Shown here: positions 25,503 to 32,357 of the stretch, in pieces
Layout: each line of letters starts with the position of its first letter
How positions within the stretch are numbered: position 1 is the first letter of the stretch
Assembly (NCBI RefSeq): GCF_039537405.1
Contig: NZ_BAABAL010000005.1
Location: 434,001-498,000 of the forward strand
DNA length: 64,000 bases
Direction of reading: 5' to 3'
From: Allokutzneria multivorans
GTDB lineage: Bacteria > Actinomycetota > Actinomycetes > Mycobacteriales > Pseudonocardiaceae
Made by a program: the position numbers and the translations under genes
Notes under the pieces: model-generated
The model's input: only the letters and a program-made list of their open reading frames with translations
The model's database searches: none
What the model was told of the DNA's origin: nothing

Positions 25503-26438
25503 TCACCCGTTCCCGACCGGGGTGAAGTCCCTGCTCGCGATGAACGGCGGCCGAGGCGTCGGCGCGGAGAACGGCTCGACGAGCACGTTCTCGACGCTGT
25601 TGAACACCACGAAGATGTTGGAGCGCGGGAACGGCGTGATGTTGCCGTTGGACCCGTGCATGCAGTTCGAGTCGAACATGACCGCCGAACCAGCGGGCCC
25701 GGTGAACTGCTCGATGCCGTAGCGCCCGGCGAGCACGGTCAGGCTGTCGTTGTCCGGGGTGCCGATCTCCTGTTCCCGCAACGATTCCTTGTAGTGGTCG
25801 GCCGGTGTCTCGCCGACGCAGCTGACGAACGTGCGGTGCGAGCCCGGCATGATCATCAGGCCACCGTTGAACGGGTGGTTGTCAGTGAGCGCGATGGAGA
25901 TGCTGACCGCGCGCATGCCCGGCATGCCGTCCTCGGCGTGCCAGGTCTCGAAGTCGGAGTGCCAGTAGAACGAGCCGCCCGTGAAGCCCGGTTTGTAGTT
26001 GATCCGGCTCTGGTGCACGTAGACCTCGGAGCCCAGCAGCTGCCGCGCGCGGTCCACCACCCTCGGGTCGCGCACCAGCTGCGCGATGGCGGAGCTGATC
26101 CGGTGCACCTCGAAGATCGAGCGAACCTCGTTGGAGGACTTCTCCACCACCGTGCGCTCATCGGCCTTGATCGCGGGGTCGGCGGCCAGCCGGTCCAGTT
26201 CGTCGCGGTAGAGCGCCACCTCCTCGCCCGTGAGCAGCGAGTCGACCGACAGGAACCCCTTGGCGTCGTAGTCGGCGACCGCGTCCGCGTCGATCGGCCC
26301 GGTGGCGGTCGTGCCGCCCTCGGTCGGCCACACCACGGGGTCGGGGCGGCGCAGCATCATCGGGTAGTTCTTGCAGCGGGTCGGGTACCTGTCCTCGACG
26401 AGGTTGCCGTACAGGGTGCCGGTGTCGATGGTGGTCAT
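25503..26438 (-). CDS. ectD: Ectoine 5-hydroxylase
   Basis: A 311-residue Fe(II)/2-oxoglutarate dioxygenase that turns ectoine into 5-hydroxyectoine. The iron ligands are visible in FYWHSDFETWH (HxD) and in CMHGSNGN (distal His). The segment around FYWHSDFETWH is the EctD signature and contains ectoine-contacting residues. Length matches the family (about 300). ATG 26438 follows GAGGAGCGAG. It is the last gene of ectABCD, 21 bases after ectC, so hydroxyectoine is made with ectoine from the same transcript. Confidence 0.95.
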   Translation of the reverse strand: MTTIDTGTLYGNLVEDRYPTRCKNYPMMLRRPDPVVWPTEGGTTATGPIDADAVADYDAKGFLSVDSLLTGEEVALYRDELDRLAADPAIKADERTVVEKSSNEVRSIFEVHRISSAIAQLVRDPRVVDRARQLLGSEVYVHQSRINYKPGFTGGSFYWHSDFETWHAEDGMPGMRAVSISIALTDNHPFNGGLMIMPGSHRTFVSCVGETPADHYKESLREQEIGTPDNDSLTVLAGRYGIEQFTGPAGSAVMFDSNCMHGSNGNITPFPRSNIFVVFNSVENVLVEPFSAPTPRPPFIASRDFTPVGNG

Positions 26439-26459
26439 CTCGCTCCTCGCGCGTCAGGT

Positions 26460-26852
26460 TCAGGCGGACTCGGTCAGCAACGGGTAGACACCGTGCTCGT
26501 CGTGCACCTCCCTGCCCGTGACGGGCGGGTTGAACACGCAGACCGTGCGCACGTCGGTCTTGCACCGCAGCCGGTGCTTCTCGTGCCCGTCGAGGAGGTA
26601 GAGCGTCCCCGGGGAGATCGGGTGCACCTCACCCGTCTCGTCGTTGATCAGCTCGCCCTCGCCCTCGATGCAGTAGACGGCCTCGACGTGATTCGCGTAC
26701 CACATGGCGGTCTCTGTCCCGGCGTAGAGCACGGTGTCGTGCACGGAGAAGCCGACGCCCTCCTTGGCCAGGACGATCCGCCTGCTGCGCCAGGTCTCCG
26801 CACGGACGTCATACTCGGTGTTCTCGATCTCGGAGAGGTTCCGGACGATCAC
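26460..26852 (-). CDS. ectC: L-ectoine synthase
   Basis: A 130-residue cupin that closes N-gamma-acetyl-diaminobutyrate to ectoine. It begins VIVRNLSEIENTEYDV, and the cupin strands carry AMWYANHVEAVYCIEGEGEL and LLDGHEKHRLR, which include the usual Glu and His metal positions. Length equals the family norm. GTG 26852 overlaps the ectB stop by four bases (GTGA), which indicates translational coupling. Confidence 0.95.
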   Translation of the reverse strand: MIVRNLSEIENTEYDVRAETWRSRRIVLAKEGVGFSVHDTVLYAGTETAMWYANHVEAVYCIEGEGELINDETGEVHPISPGTLYLLDGHEKHRLRCKTDVRTVCVFNPPVTGREVHDEHGVYPLLTESA

Positions 26853-28090
26853 TGGCAGCTCCTCACGGCATCGGCGAACAGGGCGAGTCCCCGCTCCAGC
26901 TCGGCGTCGGTGATGGTCAGCGCGGGCATCAGCTTGGCGACCTCGCTCTCCGGCCCCGAGGTCTCCACCAGCAGGCCCCGGTCGAAGGAGGCGCGGCACG
27001 CCTTGCCCGCGCGGTCGGCCTGCTCGAAGGCCAGCCCCTGCGCGAGTCCCCTCCCGCGCACGGACATCCCCTCGCCGGAGGCGGCGATGGCGGACAGCTC
27101 GGAGTTGATCCACTCGCCCTTGGCCAGCGTCGAGCGCTCCAGCGCGTCGTCGGCCCAGTAGGTGTCCAGCGCGGTGGTCGCGGTCACGAACGCCGGGTTG
27201 TTGCCCCGGAAGGTGCCGTTGTGCTCGCCCGGCTCCCAGACGTCGTGCTCCGGCTTGATCAGCGTCAGCGACAGCGGGAGGCCGTAGCCGCTGATCGACT
27301 TGGACAGGCACACGATGTCCGGGGTGATCCCGGCTTCCTCGAAGCTGAAGAACGGGCCGGTGCGGCCGCAGCCCATCTGCACGTCGTCGACGATCAGCAG
27401 CATGTCGTGCCGCTTGCACAGCTCGGAGAGCCCGCGCAGCCACTCCGCGCGCGCCACGTTGATGCCGCCCTCGCCCTGCACCGTCTCCACGATCACCGCG
27501 GCCGGGCTGTCCAGCCCGCTGCCGCTGTCCAGCAGCAAGCGCTCGAACAGCAGGAAGTCCGGCATCTGGCCGTCGAGGTAGTTGTCGAAGGGCATCGGCA
27601 CCGTGCTGGTCAGCGACACCCCGGCACCGCCGCGCTTCATCGCGTTGCCGGTGACCGAGAGCGCGCCGAGGGTCATCCCGTGGAAGGCGTTGGTGAAGCT
27701 GATGACCGGCTCGCGGCCGGTGACCTTGCGGGCCAGCTTCAGCGCGGACTCCACCGAGTTCGCCCCGGTCGGCCCGGGGAACTGGATCTTGTAGTCCAGT
27801 CCCCTCGGCTTGAGCACCCTGCGCTGGAAGGTCTCCAGGAACCGCCGTTTGGCGCTGGTGCTCATGTCCAGCCCGTGGGTGACCCCGTCGCGGGCGAGGT
27901 AGTCGAGCAGGTCCCGCTTCAGCTCCGGCGGGTTGTGCCCGTAGTTCAGCGCGCCCGCCCCGGCGAAGAAGTCGAGGTAGCGGTTGCCGTCCTCGTCGGT
28001 CATATGACTGCCCGTAGCGGTGTCGAATACCGTCGGCCAGCCCCGGCAATACGAGCGGACTTCCGACTCAAGAGCCTCGAAGATTTCCAT
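26849..28090 (-). CDS. ectB: Diaminobutyrate--2-oxoglutarate transaminase
   Basis: A 413-residue class III aminotransferase converting aspartate semialdehyde to L-2,4-diaminobutyrate, the first ectoine-specific step. Visible motifs are FFAGAGALNYGHN near the N-terminus, GPTGANSVESALKLAR, VETVQGEGG, IVDDVQMGCGRTG and CLSKSISGYGLP with the PLP lysine. ATG 28090 (MEIFEALESEVRSY) matches the conserved EctB N-terminus, so six upstream residues of the open frame are dropped. It is separated from ectA by 55 bases. Confidence 0.95.
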   Translation of the reverse strand: MEIFEALESEVRSYCRGWPTVFDTATGSHMTDEDGNRYLDFFAGAGALNYGHNPPELKRDLLDYLARDGVTHGLDMSTSAKRRFLETFQRRVLKPRGLDYKIQFPGPTGANSVESALKLARKVTGREPVISFTNAFHGMTLGALSVTGNAMKRGGAGVSLTSTVPMPFDNYLDGQMPDFLLFERLLLDSGSGLDSPAAVIVETVQGEGGINVARAEWLRGLSELCKRHDMLLIVDDVQMGCGRTGPFFSFEEAGITPDIVCLSKSISGYGLPLSLTLIKPEHDVWEPGEHNGTFRGNNPAFVTATTALDTYWADDALERSTLAKGEWINSELSAIAASGEGMSVRGRGLAQGLAFEQADRAGKACRASFDRGLLVETSGPESEVAKLMPALTITDAELERGLALFADAVRSCQ

Positions 28091-28145
28091 GCAAAACCGT
28101 CCGATCATCCGTCAGCGGACTCGGGATACGTTGGAAGGAGAGCGA

Positions 28146-28643
28146 CTAGACGAAAGGACCTATCCGGTAGAGATCCTCTGCGATATGACTCCCCGCGAAC
28201 AGGTCGTCACCGAAGAGACCACTGACCGAGAGCCGGGCACCGCGGCTTCTGGCGAGCGCGGAGAACAGGGCGATGGAGGCCCGGTTGTCGGCGGTGATGG
28301 TGGTTTCCAGCCACCGCGCCCCCTGGCTCACCGCGCGGTCCACCACGGCCTGGAGCAGCGCGGAAGCCACGCCCTGACCTCGGTGCGCGGCGTCGACGCC
28401 GACCTGCCACACCATGAGCGTCTCGCGCTCATCCGGTCGCGTGTACCCCGTGACGAACCCCGCTAAACCACCTTTTGTGCGAGCGACCGCCGAAGTTTCG
28501 GCGAAGTCCCTGCACCACAACAGATAGGCGTAAGGAGAATTCAGGTCGAGGGTTCCGGAATCGCGCGCGACCCGCCACATCTCAGCGCCGTCGGCAAGTG
28601 CGGGTTGATCGATCTGGAGGAGTTGCTGGCGACCTTCTGCCAT
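28146..28643 (-). CDS. ectA: L-2,4-diaminobutyrate acetyltransferase
   Basis: A GNAT enzyme, 165 residues from the chosen ATG 28643 (MAEGRQQLLQIDQPALADGA). The EctA signature DSGTLDLNSPYAYLLWCRDF is clear, and the acetyl-CoA loop is HRGQGVASALL. The start has no ribosome site. An upstream in-frame ATG at 28703 would add residues that do not look like EctA. EctA acetylates diaminobutyrate before ring closure by EctC. A 27-bp imperfect dyad 50 bases upstream may bind a regulator. Confidence 0.92.
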   Translation of the reverse strand: MAEGRQQLLQIDQPALADGAEMWRVARDSGTLDLNSPYAYLLWCRDFAETSAVARTKGGLAGFVTGYTRPDERETLMVWQVGVDAAHRGQGVASALLQAVVDRAVSQGARWLETTITADNRASIALFSALARSRGARLSVSGLFGDDLFAGSHIAEDLYRIGPFV

Positions 28644-28692
28644 GTCATGTGAACGTAACAGAGTAATTTTTTCGCGCCAGTCTCCGAAGATC

Positions 28693-28719
28693 GCGAATCG
28701 CATGTGCCTGCGCATTCGC
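28693..28719. promoter_or_regulatory. Candidate operator upstream of ectA
   Basis: GCGAATCGCA, six bases, TGCGCATTCGC: ten paired bases with one bulged C. It lies in the promoter region of the ectABCD operon. Confidence 0.4.
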
Positions 28720-28783
28720 AGAAACATGCGTGATGAAGGCTACGTAACGCTTGCCTTCTTGTGAACGCCTTTGTTAAGGGCGA

Positions 28784-29812
28784 TCAGCCCGAGTTGCGGG
28801 AGGTGGCCCAGAGGTCGATGCCCGACTCGACAGCGTGCTTGTCGATCTCCGTCAGCTCGTCGCCGGAGAGGTCCAGGCGGTCCAGCGCGGCCAGGTTCTG
28901 CTCCAGCTGCCGCACCGAGCTGGCTCCGACGAGCACCGAGGTGACCCGATCGTCGCGCAAGGCCCACGACAGCGCGAGCTGAGCCAGGCTCTGCCCGCGC
29001 GCCGAGGCGATCTCGTTGAGCGCCCGCACCCGCGCGATGTTCTCGTCGCTGAGGTGCTCCGGCCGCAGGGAACCGTGCTGGCTCGCCCGCGAACCCTCCG
29101 GAACGCCGTTGAGGTAGCGGTCGGTCAGCATGCCCTGGGCCAGCGGCGAGAACGCGATGCAGCCCATGCCCAGCTCGCCGAGGGTGTCCAGCAGCTCCGT
29201 CTCGATCCAGCGGTTGAGCATCGAGTACGAGGGCTGGTGGATCAGCGCCGGGACGCCCAGTTCGCGCAGGATCGCGTGCGCTTCACGGGTCTTCTCCGCC
29301 GAGTAGGAGGAGATGCCGACGTAGAGCGCCTTGCCCTGGCTGACCGCGGACGCCAGCGCGCCCATGGTCTCCTCCAACGGCGTGTCCGGGTCGAAGCGGT
29401 GCGAGTAGAAGACGTCGACGTAGTCCAGCCCCAGGCGCGTCAACGAGGCGTCCAGCGAGCTGAGCAGGTACTTCCGCGATCCGCCGTTGCCGTACGGCCC
29501 CGGCCACATGTCGTAGCCCGCCTTGGTGGAGATCACCAGCTCGTCGCGGTAGCCGCGCAGGTCCGTCGCCAGCATCCGGCCGAAGTTCTCCTCGGCCGAG
29601 CCGTAGGGAGGTCCGTAGTTGTTCGCGAGGTCGAAGTGCGTGACACCCCAGTCGAAGGCCCGCAACACGATGTCGCGCCCGCCGACGTAGCCCCGGTCCG
29701 CGCCGAAGTTCTGCCACAGCCCCAGGGACACCGCCGGGAGGTCGAGTCCGCTGCGCCCGCACCGCCGGTAGGTCATGCGGTCGTAGCGACTGGGCTCGGC
29801 CTGGTGGGACAT
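28784..29812 (-). CDS. Aldo/keto reductase (YghZ-like)
   Basis: A 342-residue NADPH-dependent reductase. ATG 29812 follows CGGAGACGC. The catalytic tetrad is visible: Asp in HFDLANNYG, Tyr in the same segment, Lys in ISTKAGYD and His in FYSHRFDPDTP. The RYDRMTYRRCGRSGLDLPAV opening and the MWPGPYG insertion resemble the E. coli YghZ / L-glyceraldehyde-3-phosphate reductase branch and potassium-channel beta subunits. The natural substrate is unknown. It lies upstream of ectA on the same strand, with 140 bases between them, and has no obvious link to ectoine synthesis. Confidence 0.85.
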   Translation of the reverse strand: MSHQAEPSRYDRMTYRRCGRSGLDLPAVSLGLWQNFGADRGYVGGRDIVLRAFDWGVTHFDLANNYGPPYGSAEENFGRMLATDLRGYRDELVISTKAGYDMWPGPYGNGGSRKYLLSSLDASLTRLGLDYVDVFYSHRFDPDTPLEETMGALASAVSQGKALYVGISSYSAEKTREAHAILRELGVPALIHQPSYSMLNRWIETELLDTLGELGMGCIAFSPLAQGMLTDRYLNGVPEGSRASQHGSLRPEHLSDENIARVRALNEIASARGQSLAQLALSWALRDDRVTSVLVGASSVRQLEQNLAALDRLDLSGDELTEIDKHAVESGIDLWATSRNSG

Positions 29813-30130
29813 GCGTCTCCGATCACCGCTGGGCACTTCTCGGTGGCGAGCCTAGTTGACGCTTCACGTTCCCGGCTCGCTCTGCACCCCGCGTGATTGC
29901 GCTGGTCCTTGCGTTCAGGGCCTGGTGGTTGCGCTGGTGTCGGCTTGACCTGGGGCCCCTCGCGCGTGCCCCTGGGCCTCACAGGGGCACGGGATGAAAC
30001 CCCGGCCCTCGCGCGAGCGTATGGCACGCGCACCCCAGGTAAAGCCGACCTCGACTCCCGTCCCAGCAGAGTTGAGCGCCCTCCCCCCTGCTACCCCCGT
30101 CGACCAGGCGGCCGTCCGCTCCAGCGGGGT

Positions 30131-30267
30131 GGGTTCGCCGGTCTTCAAGTACCCCAAACCCCCGCCAAATCCGTCTCCAACAACCACAAACCCCACCGCA
30201 ACGAGGGTTTGCTGCCGTTAGAGACCCCAGAAACGGGGGTTCGCCGTACTTGAAGACCACCAAACCC
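30131..30267. repeat. Dispersed long palindromic element (copy C)
   Basis: 137 bp. Outer arms 30131-30163 and 30235-30267 pair at 27 of 33 positions, with GTCTTCAAGTAC facing GTACTTGAAGAC. Inner arms 30173-30193 and 30205-30225 (GTCTCCAACAACCACAAACC and GGGTTTGCTGCCGTTAGAGA) also pair. The same order is seen at 15437-15569. Confidence 0.8.
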
Positions 30268-30294
30268 AACCCAACGCAAGCCAAGGCTGGGAGC

Positions 30295-30361
30295 GACCGC
30301 CGAAGGCCGGTCACACCCCAACGCTGGGGCCTGACCGCCGAAGGCTGGTCAACACCCAACG
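30295..30361. repeat. 29-bp direct repeat pair
   Basis: GACCGCCGAAGGC begins both copies (30295-30323 and 30333-30361), which differ at about three positions and start 38 bases apart. A small CCCCA/TGGGG hairpin lies between them. Function unknown. Confidence 0.55.
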
Positions 30362-30402
30362 TGAGCACGCAGTCGGGGCGAGGAGCTCGCACCGTGGGGG
30401 CT

Positions 30403-30421
30403 CCGGGGGCTCGGCCCCCGG
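30403..30421 (-). terminator. Candidate tRNA-Thr terminator
   Basis: CCGGGGGC, TCG, GCCCCCGG: perfect 8-bp stem and 3-nt loop, about 50 bases downstream of the tRNA 3' end in its direction of transcription. Confidence 0.5.
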
Positions 30422-30470
30422 GCAGTGCGAGGAGGCCGGGAAGGTGCGCGCAGCGCACCGAACACACGGG

Positions 30471-30543
30471 AGCTGGTGGCGGGACTCGAACCCGCAACCT
30501 TCCGCTTACAAGGCGGGTGCTCTGCCAATTGAGCTACACCAGC
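30471..30543 (-). tRNA. tRNA-Thr (anticodon TGT)
   Basis: A 73-base cloverleaf on the minus strand. Acceptor GCTGGTG pairs with CACCAGC. The D stem is GCTC/GAGC with loop AATTGGCA. The anticodon loop is CTTGTAA with anticodon TGT, flanked by CCGC/GCGG (outermost pair C-A mismatched). The T arm is GCGGG-TTCGAGT-CCCGC, and the discriminator is T. CCA is not encoded. It reads ACA threonine codons, and also others by wobble. Confidence 0.95.
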
Positions 30544-30578
30544 ACGGGTCGGTGAGAGCGTGACCCGTGCACATCGTA
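30542..30578 (-). promoter_or_regulatory. tRNA-Thr leader dyad and -10 element
   Basis: TACGAT (minus strand, 30573-30578) fits a -10 box with transcription starting near 30566. GCACGGGTC (30542-30550) and GACCCGTGC (30562-30570) form a perfect 9-bp inverted repeat that includes the first two bases of the tRNA. Confidence 0.5.
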
Positions 30579-30829
30579 AGCACACCGATGGCTCGTGCAG
30601 ACCGGGACTGGCATGGGGCGCAAGCAACCTAGAGATGATCTCCGTGGGGACTCGGCGCAGGTCAAAGGGGCCGTTCGGCGGCTCAAGGCCGGGCGTGGGG
30701 CGCCGATGAACTCACTGAATGTGACGGCGATAACGGCCGGGCGTGGGGTGTGCCGGTACTGGCTAATCTCGGTGTGGCCGCCTGTTCCGCACAGCTCATC
30801 CAGCCAGGCAGTCGAGGAGGCGTTTCCCG
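30544..30829. other. Intergenic region before otsA
   Basis: 286 bases without a gene. Besides the tRNA leader, CGGCCGGGCGTGGGG-like sequence occurs twice (about 30688 and 30739). No clear otsA promoter was identified. Confidence 0.45.
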
Positions 30830-32272
30830 GTGGCGAGCTCGCCAGTGTCGAAGGCCGATTTCATCGTTGTGGCCAACCGTCTTCCGGTGGACCTGGAACG
30901 GTTGGAGGACGGCACGGAACGGTGGAAGCGCAGTCCTGGCGGGTTGGTGTCGGCGTTGGAGCCGTTCCTGCGCAGCCGCAGCGGCGCGTGGGTGGGCTGG
31001 CCGGGGGTGCCGGACGTCGAGGTGGAGCCGTTCGAGGACACGGGCGTGCACCTGCACCCGGTCCCGTTGTCCGCCAAGGAGGTCGCGGACTACTACGAGG
31101 GCTTCTCCAACGGCACGTTGTGGCCGCTCTACCACGACGTGGTGGCGCCGCCGGTGTACCACCGCCACTGGTGGGAGGCCTACGTCCGGGTGAACCGGCG
31201 CTTCGCCGACGCGACGGCGGAGGCGGCGGGGCCGGGGGCGACGGTGTGGGTGCAGGACTACCAGTTGCAGCTGGTCCCGGCGATGCTGCGGGAGCGCAGG
31301 CCGGATCTGAAGATCGGTTTCTTCCTGCACATCCCGTTCCCGCCGGTGGAGCTGTTCCAGCAGCTGCCGTGGCGCACGGAGATCATCAGGGGGCTGCTCG
31401 GCGCGGACCTGGTCGGGTTCCACCGGCCGGGCGGCGCGCAGAACTTCCTGTGGCTGGCCCGCCGCCTGCTGGGGCTGGAGCCGAGCCGGGGCGCGGTCGG
31501 CGTGCGGACGCGGCCGGGTGTGGTGCCCAACGGGGACCGGATGGTGCGGGTGGGGGCGTTCCCGATCTCCATCGACTCTGCGGGGCTGGACGCGCTGGCG
31601 CACGACCCGGACGTGCAGAAGCGGGCGCAGGAGATCCGCAACGAGCTGGGCAACCCGAAGAAGATCATGTTGGGGGTCGACCGGCTGGACTACACGAAGG
31701 GCATCGACGTCCGGTTGCACGCGCTCGGGGAGATGCTGGCCGAGGGCCGGATCGACCCGGAGGACGTGATCATGGTGCAGCTGGCGACGCCGAGCCGGGA
31801 GCGGGTCGAGCACTACCAGCAGATGCGCGACGACATCGAAGGGCTCGTCGGCCGGATCAACGGCCAGTTCGGCAAGATCGGTCACCCCGCCGTGCACTAC
31901 CTGCACCAGTCGGTGGACCGGAAGGAGCTGGTGGCGTACTTCTGCGCGGCCGACGTGATGGTGGTGACGCCGGTCAGAGATGGTATGAACCTGGTCTGCA
32001 AGGAGTACGTGGCCACTCGACACGACCTGGGGGGTGCGCTCGTGCTCAGTGAGTTCGCCGGCGCCGCCGCCGAGCTCACCAGCGCGTTCCTCGTCAATCC
32101 ACACGATTTGGACGGCGTGAAGAACGCGCTGCAGGCTGCCCTCGACGTGGACCCGGCGGAGGGCCGCCGTAGGATGCGCGCTCTACGCCGCCAAGTCCTC
32201 ACGCACGACGTCGACCGCTGGGCACGTTCGTTCCTCGAGGCACTCGGCGCGCAGGAGACGAACAACGCGTAA
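30830..32272 (+). CDS. otsA: Trehalose-6-phosphate synthase
   Basis: A 480-residue GT20 glycosyltransferase making trehalose-6-phosphate from UDP- or other NDP-glucose and glucose-6-phosphate. GTG 30830 has GAGGAGG nine bases upstream. Family motifs are FIVVANRLPVDL, SPGGLVSALEPFL, VWVQDYQLQLVP, GFFLHIPFPP, LGVDRLDYTKGI and TPVRDGMNLVCKEYVA. Length is normal and no motif is missing. It is followed 85 bases later by the phosphatase/GH15 fusion, so synthesis and dephosphorylation are encoded together. Trehalose likely joins ectoine as a stress solute here. Confidence 0.94.
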   Translation: MASSPVSKADFIVVANRLPVDLERLEDGTERWKRSPGGLVSALEPFLRSRSGAWVGWPGVPDVEVEPFEDTGVHLHPVPLSAKEVADYYEGFSNGTLWPLYHDVVAPPVYHRHWWEAYVRVNRRFADATAEAAGPGATVWVQDYQLQLVPAMLRERRPDLKIGFFLHIPFPPVELFQQLPWRTEIIRGLLGADLVGFHRPGGAQNFLWLARRLLGLEPSRGAVGVRTRPGVVPNGDRMVRVGAFPISIDSAGLDALAHDPDVQKRAQEIRNELGNPKKIMLGVDRLDYTKGIDVRLHALGEMLAEGRIDPEDVIMVQLATPSRERVEHYQQMRDDIEGLVGRINGQFGKIGHPAVHYLHQSVDRKELVAYFCAADVMVVTPVRDGMNLVCKEYVATRHDLGGALVLSEFAGAAAELTSAFLVNPHDLDGVKNALQAALDVDPAEGRRRMRALRRQVLTHDVDRWARSFLEALGAQETNNA

Positions 32273-32357
32273 GCGCACAAAGAAAGTCGGATTCACTTTT
32301 CCTCCCGGCTTTCCACATACTTCCGTTGTCCCTTCGACGCCCCCGTAGGAGCAGGCG

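Larger units (their letters stand above)
29813..30470. other. Gene-poor interval with repeats
   Basis: About 660 bases with no convincing gene. It holds the palindromic element (30131-30267), a 29-bp direct repeat pair (30295-30361) and a G/C-rich hairpin after the tRNA. A direct near-repeat of GGTGCGCTGGT-like sequence around 29900-29940 is too weak to call. Confidence 0.6.

Noticed and set aside
25371..27161. 596-codon plus-strand ORF opposite ectD and ectC
   Set aside because: Antisense to genes with intact catalytic motifs; composition is typical of shadow frames.
30471..30543. Integration site (att) at the tRNA-Thr gene
   Set aside because: No integrase and no direct repeat of the tRNA 3' end was found within the flanking 10 kb by eye.
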